A DNA stretch of 34,748 nucleotides from Streptomyces dysideae (GCF_001514305.1 NZ_KQ949134.1:1-34748); one strand, 5' to 3'. Shown: positions 15,201 to 23,370, counted from the stretch's first letter. Notes: generated by a model not told the origin, from the letters alone. Numbers and translations are program-made.

Positions 15201-17183
15201 ATCGAGGCGGCCCGGGCGACCGGGGTCACCATCAAGCCGTCCGAGCTCTACGACGCGTCGAAGGGCTACTCCGGCTACATCGGCAAGTCCCTGTACTCCC
15301 CGGACCCGTACTTCGGCGGCGAGGTGGACGACTTCCGGATCTACAACCGGGCCCTGTCGCCCGCCGAGGTCCTGGAGCTCAGCGGAAACACCACGGGCAT
15401 CGCCACGGCGACCCACCCCGCGCTGAAGGTCGACGCGATCATCGACGACGCGGACAGCAAGATCACCCTCCCGCTGACCGAGGGCAGCGATCTCACCGCG
15501 CTCGCCCCGGAGTTCACCCTCGCCCACGGCGGGTCCATCAGCCCGGCCTCCGGCACGCTCCACGACTTCACCGAGCCGGTGAAGTACGAGGTGACCGGCT
15601 CGGACGGGGAGAAGCGCACCTGGACGGTCGAGGCTCTGGAGATGAAGAGCCCGGTCCTGCCGGGGCTCAACGCCGACCCGAACATCGTCAGGTTCGGCGA
15701 CACCTTCTACATCTACCCGACCACCGACGGCTTCGAGGGCTGGAGCGGCACGCAGTTCAAGGCGTACTCCTCCAAGGACCTGGTCCACTGGAAGGACCAC
15801 GGGGTCATCCTCGACCTCGGTCCTGACATCAGCTGGGCCGACAGCCGGGCCTGGGCGCCGACGATCGCCGAGAAGAACGGGAAGTACTACTTCTACTTCT
15901 CGGCGGACACGAACATCGGCGTCGCGGTGTCGGACTCGCCCACCGGACCGTTCAAGGACCCGCTGGGCAAGCCGCTCATCGCCCGCGGCGCCTACACCGG
16001 CCAGATGATCGACCCGGCGGTCTTCACCGACGACGACGGCCAGTCGTACCTCTACTGGGGCAACGGCAGGGCGTACGTCGTGCCGCTGAACGACGACATG
16101 GTGTCCTTCGACTCCTCGAAGGTCACCGACATGACCCCCAGCGGGTACAACGAGGGCACCTTCGTCATCAAGCGCAAGGGCGCCTACTACTTCATGTGGT
16201 CGGAGAACGACACCCGCGACGAGAACTACCGCGTCGCCTACGCCACCGGCCCCTCCCCCACCGGCCCCTGGACCAAGCACGGCGTGATCCTGGAGAAGGA
16301 CCTCTCCCTCGGTATCAAGGGCCCGGGCCACCACTCGGTCGTCCATGTCCCGAAGACCGACGAGTGGTACATCGCCTACCACCGCTTCGCGATCCCGGGC
16401 GGCGACGGCACCCACCGCGAAACGACCGTCGACAAGCTGGAGTTCGACTCCGAGGGCCTGATCAAGAAGGTCGTCCCGACCCTGACGAGCATCGACCCGG
16501 TCGTCAACAGGAGCCCGGTGCTCGGTTCCGCGACCGGTCCGGCATCGCCCGTGCCGGCCGGCCGACGCACCACGGTCACCGCCGAGTTCAGTGACCCGGA
16601 CGTCGGCGACACCCACACCTGCGAGGTCGGCTGGAAGGACGGCACCGAGCCCACGCCCGGCACGGTCGACGACGGCACCTGCCGGGCCGAGCACACCTAC
16701 ACCAAGGCCGGCATCCACCGCCCGGTGATCACCGTCACCGACGTCGACGGCGCCTCGGACAGCAGGTCGCTCGCCGAGCTGATCGTCTACGACCGCGCCG
16801 CCGGTCCCGCGCTCGGCACCGGCATCTTCACGTCCCCGGCCGGCGCCTACCCCGCCAAGCCGGACCTGACCGGCAAGGCCGCCTTCGCCTTCGCCGCGTA
16901 CTACGCGAAGGGGGCCACCACTCCCACCGGAAAGGCGTCCTTCGACTTCGGTCCGGCCAGACTGCAGTTCCGCTCCACCGACTCCGACTGGCTCGTGGTC
17001 ACCGGCTCCCAGGCCGTGTACCAGGGCTCCGGCACGGTGAACGGCACCGGCGGCTACGGCTTCCGCGTGATCGCCACCGACGGCCCGGACACCTTCCGTA
17101 TCAGGATCTGGGAGAAGTCCACCGGTGACGTCGTCTACGACAACCTCACCGGCGCGCGGACGACGGGCGTCATCACCGTCTAG
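12213..17183 (+). CDS. Very large secreted protein with two GH43 domains, two LamG domains, Ig-like and PKD domains
   Basis: A 1656-residue exported enzyme; ATG 12213 is used because AGGGA lies upstream and the signal peptide (to about residue 39, PVQAA) follows at once. Order: LamG/concanavalin-like lectin (46-248), two atrophied Ig-like domains (260-347, 348-439), GH43 domain 1 (440-752), Ig-like Big_4 domain (758-834), second LamG (841-1057), short beta linker (1061-1144), GH43 domain 2 (1145-1429), PKD (1433-1526, ending in VTDVDGASDS), C-terminal beta domain (1527-1656). Both five-blade propellers keep their acids: domain 1 Asp497 (GLRDPFI), Asp624 (VIDSTV), Glu683 (NAAEGPL); domain 2 Asp1155 (NADPNIV), Asp1267 (MIDPAVF), Glu1314 (YNEGTFV). 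GH43 enzymes act mostly on arabinan, arabinoxylan or galactan side chains; subfamilies are not assignable by eye. Two catalytic heads plus lectins suggest debranching a mixed arabinogalactan. Confidence 0.88.
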   Translation: MPYIARPRSRARRWAGRLAGLTVASLFLSLAAPVTPVQAAETADVTDGLALWYKLDAASGSTVPDASGNGRDGTVNGAADWSGTGQGLAFNGSDTYVKAPDDVMKGMASITVSTDVLIDSAQSTPYFIYGFGNSSGGSGNGYLFTTGNGFRTSVASGNWSTEQTTRPADGHNLTRAVWKHLTYTQTGTTGVLYEDGVEIGRNTSVTITPGSIGSGTTTANHLGKSVYSGDKLFKGRMRDFRVYDRALAASEVEQLALPVATQGVADDKAALGLGDTSAVTADLDLPRTGTAGGSTISWASDNPGVVSASGTVTRPTAGEPDAHATLTATLKKGAVTDTKSFDVTVLAAFDDATATRQAAESLTVHNLDDVRGNLPLPTAGSHGTEVTWSSAQPDVVSADGVVHRPAHGAGGTTVELTATVTKGEAKATRVFTAEVPELPAKAALKGYMFSYFTGEGTSDGEQLYAALSKGNDPLKWREINDGKPVLTSTLGEKGLRDPFIIRSPEGDKFFQIATDLRIYGNGDWDGAQRSGSKSIMVWESTDLVHWTDQRLVKVSPDSAGNTWAPEAFYDAGRGEYVVFWASKLYDNEAHSGSTYNRMMYATTRDFHTFSEPKVWIDRGYSVIDSTVIQHEGTYYRLSKDERNNTSSTPNSKFIFEEKSDSLLDLSWDAVAEGIGKGAMNAAEGPLVFKSNTEEKWYSFLDEFGGRGYIPFETTDLASGTWTPSTGYDLPSKPRHGTVLPVTQAEYDRLLRAYQPDQLVESVEDISVKTRIGDPPVLPATVIAEYADGVKRPVSVTWDDVPASAYAQAGTFTVEGSLPDGAALKVKAGVTVSEEGPDVPADLVLRYDFDETGGNIARDSSGHGYHGTYVRTPDFGTGVDGGSFKMSGGSSSSTTSPYVRIPNGVLKGADSVTVSTHVKWKGGDNFQWLFGLGPDNNKYLFASPSNGGGKLFSAITKATWSGEKQMTAASQLTPGEWQHVTVTVDSAAETAVLYVNGIEAARATGVTIKPSELYDASKGYSGYIGKSLYSPDPYFGGEVDDFRIYNRALSPAEVLELSGNTTGIATATHPALKVDAIIDDADSKITLPLTEGSDLTALAPEFTLAHGGSISPASGTLHDFTEPVKYEVTGSDGEKRTWTVEALEMKSPVLPGLNADPNIVRFGDTFYIYPTTDGFEGWSGTQFKAYSSKDLVHWKDHGVILDLGPDISWADSRAWAPTIAEKNGKYYFYFSADTNIGVAVSDSPTGPFKDPLGKPLIARGAYTGQMIDPAVFTDDDGQSYLYWGNGRAYVVPLNDDMVSFDSSKVTDMTPSGYNEGTFVIKRKGAYYFMWSENDTRDENYRVAYATGPSPTGPWTKHGVILEKDLSLGIKGPGHHSVVHVPKTDEWYIAYHRFAIPGGDGTHRETTVDKLEFDSEGLIKKVVPTLTSIDPVVNRSPVLGSATGPASPVPAGRRTTVTAEFSDPDVGDTHTCEVGWKDGTEPTPGTVDDGTCRAEHTYTKAGIHRPVITVTDVDGASDSRSLAELIVYDRAAGPALGTGIFTSPAGAYPAKPDLTGKAAFAFAAYYAKGATTPTGKASFDFGPARLQFRSTDSDWLVVTGSQAVYQGSGTVNGTGGYGFRVIATDGPDTFRIRIWEKSTGDVVYDNLTGARTTGVITV

Positions 17184-17806
17184 GGCCGGGGCTTCTCCCC
17201 TGTCAGGTCGCCTTCGGCGTGCACCAGGCCGGCGATGTGGGCGGTGACCGTGTCGAGGATGTCGGTCCAGGCCGCCTCATCGCCGAGCACGAGGTAGTTG
17301 AGGGTCAGGCCGTCGGTCATGGCGGCCAGATAGCGGGCCAACGCGGAGACGGGCACGCGGAGTTGGAAGTTCATCGACCGGCCCAGCTGGTCGATGAGTT
17401 CCGCGTACGTGTCGCTGTACAGCTCGTACTGCCGCCGTGCCAGGTGCTCGAACCCCGGCTGGCGCAGGGCGTACTGGGTCAGTTCGTAGGTGAGCATGTG
17501 CTCGTCGGGGTGGGCGCGGACGTGGTCCCAGTACGCCTGGAAGCCGGCCCGGACGGTCTCCTCCAGCGAGGCCCGTGGCTTCAGGGCCTCCTTCACGACG
17601 GTCACGTAGTGGTCGGTGATGGTCGTGATGACGGACTCGACCAGGGCCTGCTTGGAGTCGAAGCAGTAGTGGAAGACGCTCAGGGACACGTCCGCCTCGG
17701 CGGCGATGGACCGGGTCGTCGTCTTGGCGACGCCGTCCCGGGCCATCGCCCTGATCGCCGCTTCCGTCAGCTGTCGGCGACGTTCGGCCGACGGCATCCG
17801 TGCCAT
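17180..17806 (-). CDS. TetR-family regulator
   Basis: A 208-residue TetR/AcrR repressor. The N-terminal helix-turn-helix spans about 9-55 (RRRQLTEAAIRAMARDGV, TTRSIAAEADVSLSVFHYCF), and the rest is the helical ligand/dimer domain, with a BetI-like C-terminal region (YLAAMTDGLTLNYLV). The gene is 37 bases behind the M19-like gene on the same strand, so it is probably co-transcribed and may control that operon. Its TAG stop and the TAG stop of the convergent GH43 gene share the single palindrome CTAG (17180-17183). The ligand is unknown. Confidence 0.88.
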   Translation of the reverse strand: MARMPSAERRRQLTEAAIRAMARDGVAKTTTRSIAAEADVSLSVFHYCFDSKQALVESVITTITDHYVTVVKEALKPRASLEETVRAGFQAYWDHVRAHPDEHMLTYELTQYALRQPGFEHLARRQYELYSDTYAELIDQLGRSMNFQLRVPVSALARYLAAMTDGLTLNYLVLGDEAAWTDILDTVTAHIAGLVHAEGDLTGEKPRP

Positions 17807-17843
17807 GTGTGTGTCCCTCGTGCTCGTCCGGCCGGTCCTGGCG

Positions 17844-19907
17844 TCAGCTGCTGTGGACGCCCACCTCGTGGAGCGAGTATCCCCAGTCGGTGCCGCGGGC
17901 CACGCCCTGGACGCGGACGTAGCGGGCGGGTGTGCCGGTGAAGCGTGCCGTGTCCAGGCCGCCGTCGCCGGCCGTCGTGGACCAGGCGGTCTGCCAGGTC
18001 ACGCCGTCGGTGGAGAGGTCGATGCGGTACGACTTCCCGTACGCGCGTTCCCAGTCGAGGGTGACCCGGCCGACCCGGTGTGTGGCGCCCAGGTCGATGC
18101 GCAGCCACTGGTCGTCGTTCCAGTCGCTGGCCCAGCGGGTGCCGGTGTCGCCGTCCACGGCGCGGCCCGGGGCGTAGCTCGTGAACGGGTTCGACTCCGC
18201 CGAACTGGCCGTGGCCGGGGCGTTCTTGGCAAGGTTGACGCCGGCCTGGTGCTGCTCGGTGCCGCCCCAGGTGTCGAGGTAGGACTCGGCGCCCCGCAGG
18301 AGGTCGTCCACGACGCCCTGGCCGCCGACGAGGCGGATGTCCTCGATCCAGTCCGGGATCATGCCGGCGTGGGCGGCGCCGTCGGTGTTGTAGTCCCACG
18401 TGCGCTCACCCGTGGTCTGCCTGTCGATGGTCGCGGTGCCGTCGGCACTCTTGAAGGGGTACGTCACGGGCTTCGAGGTGTTCGCGCCGCGCGGGGCGGG
18501 GTGTTCGCCGATGCCGTTGAAGTCGGTGCCGTAGCCGTATCCCACGCCGTACTTCTCGCGCAGGGCGTCCGTGCGCTCGGCCTCCGCGCTGAACTCCTCG
18601 GAGCCGTGCATGTACTGGGCGACGAAGCCGCCGAGGGAGTAGACCCGCTCGGTCCAGTTCAGGTCCATCCAGCTGTGCGAGGACAGGACGCCGGGGTAGG
18701 ACCCGGCCTCGAAGATGTCGAGGACCCGGCCGGTGGCCTTGACGCTCATGTGGTCGATCTCGACCATCATCTTGCGCTTCATCATGCCGCGCAGGGCGTA
18801 CTCGCCGAGACCGGTGAGACCGCGGACGTTGCACTGTGCGTTCTCGTCGTACTCCGGGACCTCGGTGCCCTCCGGCAGGTCCGCCTCGGCCTCGGATGCC
18901 TCCGCCTGGCCGATCGGGTTGTCCTTCTGCGGGCCGGTGCACTTCTCCGTCTGCCAGAAGGTGCCGGTCGACAGGAACTGGCCGACGTTGATGGCCGTAC
19001 CGAGCCCGTGCTCGTCGAAACGGACCCCGCACAGCGCGTTGTCGAACTTGTGGCAGAGGAACATGCTCCGCACGCCGAGGTCGTACAGCTCGTCGAGGCC
19101 CTTGTCGATGTCGGCCTTGCTGCACTGCGGGACGTCCAGGATCTGCTTGCAGCCGAACGGCTCGGAGGTCTCGACGCCCAGGATGACGGCCAGCTTGCCC
19201 TGCTGGATGACCGTGCGGGCCTGCGCGCTGTCCGTGACGATCCGGAACCAGCCCTTGCCCGCGCCGCCGTACATCGTGTCGATGAAGTCCTGCATGTCGT
19301 ATGTCAGCTTGGCCTGCAGCCGGATCGAGGTCATCTCGTCGCAGCCGCGGTCCTTGAAGAAGTAGACCGAGCAGATCACGCCGTTGGTGACGAGGTCGTT
19401 GACGAGCACCCGCTGGCCGCCGCGCCAGGCGCGCTCGAGCCAGGCGTAGTAGTTCGCCTGATGGGTCATCGAGTCGTACGCCGGCCAGTCCTTGAACGTC
19501 GGCCAGCCGACCGGGTCGTGCCGCCCGTCACCGCCGTGCGTGATGTAGTCGAAGATCGCGAGCGTGCCGTCGGGGTAGTGCTCGGGACAGTCCTTCAGCG
19601 CATCGGTGACGCCGGCCGCGGAGAAGGGCTTGCCGCAGATGAGCCGGCCGCCGAAGGCCTCGTTGGACATGACGTGGTTGTGCGCGTCGACGAACCCGCG
19701 CACCTCGCCCGCGGAGTTGGTGCCCTTGAACGGTTCACCGGTGACGTTGATCCGGGAGTCCGGCGCGGGGCGTGCGGACGGAGTCCACCAGTCGGTGCCG
19801 GCCGCGGAACTCGGCGTGGGGCCGAGGGCCATGGCCAGCACCAGGAGGAGCAGCGACACAACGGTGACGTTTTTGCGTCGGCGGTACGGGCGTCCGGTCA
19901 TGGTCAC
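17844..19907 (-). CDS. Secreted M19-like dipeptidase/amidohydrolase with C-terminal discoidin domain
   Basis: A 687-residue protein with a signal peptide (RRRKNVTVV then a Leu/Val core ending SSAAG). The GTG at 19907 is preferred because AGGGACG lies 6 bases upstream; ATG at 19901 is the alternative. The amidohydrolase barrel resembles membrane dipeptidase (peptidase M19): HxH in VDAHNHVMSN (His76, His78), metal-bridging Glu in LGVETSEPFG, IDHMSVKATGRVLDIF resembling the M19 DxSH helix, and YGTDFNGIGEHP near the end. It is much longer than classic M19 enzymes. Residues about 557-687 form an F5/8C (discoidin/CBM32-like) domain starting NLAKNAPATAS and including AVDGDTGTRWAS. Several Cys pairs suggest disulfides outside the cell. 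A weak promoter (TTGACT at 20044-20049 on the minus strand, CATCCT 17 bases on) lies upstream. Substrate unknown. Confidence 0.83.
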   Translation of the reverse strand: MTMTGRPYRRRKNVTVVSLLLLVLAMALGPTPSSAAGTDWWTPSARPAPDSRINVTGEPFKGTNSAGEVRGFVDAHNHVMSNEAFGGRLICGKPFSAAGVTDALKDCPEHYPDGTLAIFDYITHGGDGRHDPVGWPTFKDWPAYDSMTHQANYYAWLERAWRGGQRVLVNDLVTNGVICSVYFFKDRGCDEMTSIRLQAKLTYDMQDFIDTMYGGAGKGWFRIVTDSAQARTVIQQGKLAVILGVETSEPFGCKQILDVPQCSKADIDKGLDELYDLGVRSMFLCHKFDNALCGVRFDEHGLGTAINVGQFLSTGTFWQTEKCTGPQKDNPIGQAEASEAEADLPEGTEVPEYDENAQCNVRGLTGLGEYALRGMMKRKMMVEIDHMSVKATGRVLDIFEAGSYPGVLSSHSWMDLNWTERVYSLGGFVAQYMHGSEEFSAEAERTDALREKYGVGYGYGTDFNGIGEHPAPRGANTSKPVTYPFKSADGTATIDRQTTGERTWDYNTDGAAHAGMIPDWIEDIRLVGGQGVVDDLLRGAESYLDTWGGTEQHQAGVNLAKNAPATASSAESNPFTSYAPGRAVDGDTGTRWASDWNDDQWLRIDLGATHRVGRVTLDWERAYGKSYRIDLSTDGVTWQTAWSTTAGDGGLDTARFTGTPARYVRVQGVARGTDWGYSLHEVGVHSS

Positions 19908-20087
19908 TGCCCACGTCCCTCGGTCGGCGGGATCGCGCGGTCGACGCACCAGACAGGCGGGGCCCGAGGATCTCCCCACTCCCCCACTGGATTGACATGA
20001 CCTGCGCAAGATATGCGACGAGGATGACCACGGACGCATTCCGAGTCAAGAGTCCGGGACGATTGACCTGATGAGCCAGGGGTGCCC

Positions 20088-20936
20088 TTACAACGCGCGG
20101 ACGGTGTCGGCGAGGGACGTCGCGGGGTGGCCGGTGAGGCGGTGGATGGCGTCGGTGACGCCTTCGAGTTCGCCCGCGGCCATGGCGGTGTAGGTGGACA
20201 CCCAGGCGTCGAGCTGCCAGTCGGGGGCGCCGTAGGAGGCGCGGGAGCGGTAGGCCTCCTCGACTGTCTCGGGGTGGTAGGTGATGGTGCGGCCGGTCAC
20301 TTCGCTCAGTACGGCGGCGACATCGGCGAGGCTGAGGGCCTGAGGCCCCGTGAGATCGTAGTCGGCGCCCACATGTTCGTCGGCGTGGGTGAGGACGGCG
20401 GTGACGGCTTCGGCGATGTCGTCCTGGGCCACGACGGCGGCGCGACCGGCGCCGGCGGGGCCGCGGATGACGCCGTCCTCGCCGACGAGGGCGGGCATGA
20501 AGTCGGCGTAGAGGTTGTCCCGCAGGAAGGTGTACCGCAGGCCGCTCGAGCGGATGTGCTGCTCGGTGTGCCAGTGGTCGCGGGCCAGGGTGAAGGTCGC
20601 CTCGGGGGCCGCCCCGTAGAAGGAGATGTACACCAGGTGCCCTACGCCGGCTTCGGCGGCGGCGTCGATGAACGCGCGGTGCTGCTCCACCCGGTCGGGC
20701 GACTCGGACGCGGAGACCATCAGGACCCGGTCGATGCCGCGCAGCCCCCGTACGACGGCGTCGTGGTCGCCGTACGCGCCGGGGACGACGGTGGCGCCGG
20801 GCAGGTCGGGGGCCCGCTCGGGGGTACGGGCCAGCAGGGTCTGCGGGATACCGGCGTCGGCCAGCCGGCGGGCGATGCGCCCGCCCAGGCGGCCGGAGGA
20901 TCCGGTGACGGCGTACGTGACATCGGTGGTGGCCAT
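20088..20936 (-). CDS. NmrA-like NAD(P)-binding reductase (atypical SDR)
   Basis: A 282-residue Rossmann-fold protein. The N-terminal YAVTGSSGRLGGRIARRL has the GxxGxxG nucleotide-binding loop, followed by LLARTPERAPDL (beta2 Arg for NADPH) and RVLMVSASES. The region from about 90 to 200 (VYISFYGAAPEATF, SGLRYTFLRDNLYADF) and the C-terminal LSLADVAAVLSEVTGR are typical of the NAD(P)H quinone-oxidoreductase/NmrA (SDR_a) group, which act as quinone reductases or redox sensors. ATG 20936 is preceded by AGGAG about 9 bases upstream. It stands alone between the M19-like gene and a divergent membrane-protein gene. Confidence 0.87.
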   Translation of the reverse strand: MATTDVTYAVTGSSGRLGGRIARRLADAGIPQTLLARTPERAPDLPGATVVPGAYGDHDAVVRGLRGIDRVLMVSASESPDRVEQHRAFIDAAAEAGVGHLVYISFYGAAPEATFTLARDHWHTEQHIRSSGLRYTFLRDNLYADFMPALVGEDGVIRGPAGAGRAAVVAQDDIAEAVTAVLTHADEHVGADYDLTGPQALSLADVAAVLSEVTGRTITYHPETVEEAYRSRASYGAPDWQLDAWVSTYTAMAAGELEGVTDAIHRLTGHPATSLADTVRAL

Positions 20937-21132
20937 CGGGTGTGGCTCCTGTTCCTGCGGGGATCTCAAGATTCGCAGACTTCCCGTGTAGCCCGGTGAC
21001 GGCACCCCCTGCCCTCAGCCGCGGGGTTTGCCCGCTTTGCCCGCCCCTCGTTCACCGACCAGGCTGTAGAGACGTGGCGTGACGCGCACGACGAGACGGA
21101 TACACCCGACGATCGACCCCCATGGTGGCGCG

Positions 21133-21747
21133 ATGTGCTGGAGTGCGACGGCCGATCTGGCGGCGGGCGCCGGGATCGCTGCCGTCGGGGTGGCCTGTGT
21201 GACGCGGGTGCGCCGCGGCGGGGACGTTCCGCTCGCCGCGCTGCCGCTGCTGCTCGGGGCCCACCAGATCGTCGAGGCGGTGGTCTGGGACTCGGGTGGG
21301 GGCAGCGGGCCGGCGACCGTCGTCTGGGCGGTGATCGCCCTGCCCCTGCTGGCGGTGTGGGTGCCGGCGGGCGTGCTGTGCGCGGCCCCGCCTCCCGCCC
21401 GGCCCCGGCTGATCCTCCTGCTCGCCGTAGGAGCCGCGACGGCCACGATGCTCGCGTACGGCCTTGCCACCGGCCCGGTGGTGGCCGGGATCCGCGGCCG
21501 CACGGTCGGCTACGCGTTCGATCTTCCCCACCCGCCTCTGCTCGTCGCGGGCTACCTCGTGGCCACCGTGGGCTCCCTCCTGCTCTCCGGCGACCGCCGA
21601 CTGCTGGTGCTGGGCGCTCTGGTCGCCGTGGGCGCCCTGGCCTGCTGGGCGCTGTGGCGACTGGAGTTCGTCTCGACCTGGTGCGCGTTCGCTGCGGTGT
21701 GCTCGGTGGTGCTGTTGGGGTGGGTTCGCGCACGGCGAGCTCTCTGA
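21133..21747 (+). CDS. Polytopic membrane protein, DUF6629-like
   Basis: A 204-residue integral membrane protein beginning MCWSATADLAAG, the signature N-terminus of the DUF6629 family as I recall it. About six or seven hydrophobic segments are visible (for example ALPLLLGAHQIVEAVVW, VVWAVIALPLLAVWVPAGV, LILLLAVGAATATMLAYG, LLVAGYLVATVGSLLLS, LLVLGALVAVGALACWALW, WCAFAAVCSVVLLGWV). The start is chosen at the conserved Met-Cys-Trp; the ribosome site is weak, and a longer reading from 21079 adds an unlikely basic leader. Function unknown. Confidence 0.8.
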   Translation: MCWSATADLAAGAGIAAVGVACVTRVRRGGDVPLAALPLLLGAHQIVEAVVWDSGGGSGPATVVWAVIALPLLAVWVPAGVLCAAPPPARPRLILLLAVGAATATMLAYGLATGPVVAGIRGRTVGYAFDLPHPPLLVAGYLVATVGSLLLSGDRRLLVLGALVAVGALACWALWRLEFVSTWCAFAAVCSVVLLGWVRARRAL

Positions 21748-22040
21748 GCGGTGGTCAGGTAGCGCATGGGCTCGGCCCCCTGGGTCGGGCGGAGCGCAGG
21801 AGCCTCGGCGCCGATCTCCGCCGGAGGCGACGCGTTCAGCAGGCAGGGAAGAACCGGCGCCGCGCCTCCTGCTGGCTCAGGCCCTCGGGGCGCTGTGCCA
21901 AGCCCGGCTGAACGTAGATCCGGCGCGCCCGGCTGGGTGCGCCAGATGTCGGCGAGGGTGCCGCTGTCGACGGCGTCCACCGCAGTCGGGCTCGCCACCA
22001 CCGGCTCGGCGACCTCCGCAGCCTCGGCCGGAGTGGCCGC
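21748..22040. other. Stretch without a recognisable gene
   Basis: About 290 bases between the membrane-protein stop and the dienelactone hydrolase remnant. Open frames exist on both strands but show no family signature. One short minus-strand reading (IYVQPGLAQRPEGLSQ then QEARRRFFPA) ends in a stop near 21840 and looks like the tail of a lost gene, too short to name. Interpreted as decayed sequence. Confidence 0.4.
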
Positions 22041-22304
22041 TCAGGCCTTCAGGGTGCGGCCGAACAGGTCCAGCAGAGCGGTCCAGTGCCGTTGCGTCGC
22101 CCCGGCGCCGTACATCGCGGTGTCGGCCTGGGTGAAGCCGTGGTGGGCGCCGGCGTAGACCTCGGCGCGGTGGCGGACGCCGGCCTCGGTGAGGGCCTTG
22201 TCGAGGCGGTCGATCTGCTCGGCGGGGTTGGTGGAGTCCTGGTCCGCGTGACCGAAGTACAGCTCCGCGGTGATCCGGCCGGCCAGCAGGCGCGGGCTGT
22301 CGCT
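22041..22304 (-). pseudogene. Dienelactone hydrolase family, C-terminal remnant
   Basis: The minus strand reads SPRLLAGRITAELYFGHAD, then QDSTNPAEQIDRLDKAL, then AEVYAGAHHGFTQADT, GATQRHWTALLDLF and a stop at 22041. These are the last strands and helices of a dienelactone hydrolase-type alpha/beta hydrolase, including the catalytic Asp (HADQD) and His (AHHGF). The N-terminal two-thirds with the nucleophile is missing; homology stops abruptly near 22305 where transposase sequence begins on the other strand. It was evidently cut by the insertion element and is not functional. Confidence 0.78.
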
Positions 22305-22667
22305 GACTGCGGCCCCTGCCCCGTCAGAGCAGAACGCACCAACGCCACCCGCTGGGGTCGCCAACTCACCCTGCGGCCACGGCCACTGCACGAACTCATC
22401 CACGCCAACCACACCGCCCAGCAGGACCAGGCGTGGCAGGCGAAGTACGCCCTGCGCGCCGGCGTCGAGGGCACCATCCGCCAAGCCGCCGCGGTCACCG
22501 GCAGCCGCCGCGCCCGCTACCGCGGACTCGCGAAGACCCATCTTGAGCACGTCTACTCCGCTGTCGCCCTCAACCTGATCCGCCTCGATGCCTGGTGGAA
22601 CGGCCAACCCCTCGATCACACCCGCACCAGCCACCTCGCCCGCCTCGACCTCACCCTCGCCGCATAA
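22305..22667 (+). mobile_element. IS1182-type transposase, C-terminal fragment
   Basis: The plus frame reads DCGPCPVRAERTNATRWG, RQLTLRPRPLHELIHANH, KYALRAGVEGTIRQAAAV, RRARYRGLAKTHLEHVYSAV and ALNLIRLDAWW, ending with TAA at 22665-22667. This is the C-terminal part of the DDE transposase of IS1182-like elements common in Streptomyces, including the Glu-bearing GVEGT motif. The upstream two-thirds of the transposase and the left element end are missing. The fragment abuts the dienelactone hydrolase remnant, so the element inserted and then decayed or recombined. Confidence 0.8.
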
Positions 22668-22733
22668 CCCCACATTTGGCCAGCAGGATGCACGACGTGG
22701 AGAACAGGTCGTCGGCTGAAGCGATCAGTCGTG

Positions 22734-23312
22734 CTACTCGGCATCCAGCAGTGCCAGGGCGTTGCGGATGCCCTGTTCGAGGAGTTCGTCGGCTAGCTGC
22801 CGGTCGGTCAGGGCACGGGAGAGCTGCAGCGTCCCGGCCATCATGCCGAGGAGGCTGAGTGACTTCAGACGCGCCGACGGCGGATCGTGGGGTGCCAGTC
22901 GGGCGGCGAAGCCGTCGATGAGGGTCAGCGCGCCGTCGGTGTACGCCTGCCTGGTGGGAGCCGTGGAGCGTGCGATCTCGTCGAGCAGGGCGGCGTTGGG
23001 GCAGCCGTCCTCGATGGTGTCGCGCTGCTCGGTGGAGAAGTACCAGCGAATCATCTGTTCGAGTCCGGCGCGGCCGGGTGCCGCATGCGCGACGATGTTC
23101 TCGTGCTGTGCGCGCATCTGGTCGGCGACCGCGGTGGCGACGAGTTCTTCCTTGGAGGCGAAGTAGGCGTAGAAGGTGCCGTTGGTCAGGCCCGCGTCCT
23201 TCATGAGCGTGGCGACTCCGGAGCCGTCGATGCCGTTGCGCTTGAGTCGGCGGCCGGCCGTCGTGATGATCCGCTGCTTTGTCTGCTGTTTGTGTTCTTT
23301 CGTGTACCGCAC
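22734..23312 (-). CDS. TetR-family regulator (copy 1 of a paralogous pair)
   Basis: A 192-residue TetR repressor: helix-turn-helix RRLKRNGIDGSGVATLMKD with AGLTNGTFYAYFASKEEL, then a conserved ligand domain with CPNAALLDEIARST and TRQAYTDGALTLIDGFAAR. GTG 23312 is chosen because GGAGG lies 8 bases upstream; the in-frame ATG at 23327 contains that GGAGG and has no ribosome site of its own. The paralogue at 29325 also starts just before VRYGKEHK. It lies 58 bases behind the beta-propeller gene on the same strand, so co-transcription is likely. About two-thirds of residues agree with the 29325 copy by eye. These regulators typically sense electrophiles, drugs or lipophilic ligands; the ligand here is unknown. 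Confidence 0.88.
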   Translation of the reverse strand: MRYTKEHKQQTKQRIITTAGRRLKRNGIDGSGVATLMKDAGLTNGTFYAYFASKEELVATAVADQMRAQHENIVAHAAPGRAGLEQMIRWYFSTEQRDTIEDGCPNAALLDEIARSTAPTRQAYTDGALTLIDGFAARLAPHDPPSARLKSLSLLGMMAGTLQLSRALTDRQLADELLEQGIRNALALLDAE

Positions 23313-23370
23313 GATGTGTTCCTCCATCGCGGCAGCCAGGGCTTGCGCCCCGGCTGCCGCCCGGGTCAGG

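Noticed and set aside
7057..17183. A complete polysaccharide-utilisation locus with transporter
   Set aside because: No ABC transporter, SusCD-type pair or dedicated LacI/ROK regulator gene lies in this stretch; only secreted hydrolases are present.
17706..20000. A 764-codon plus-strand frame opposite the M19-like gene
   Set aside because: Val/Gly/Ala-rich shadow with no recognisable fold; the minus strand carries metal motifs and a signal peptide.
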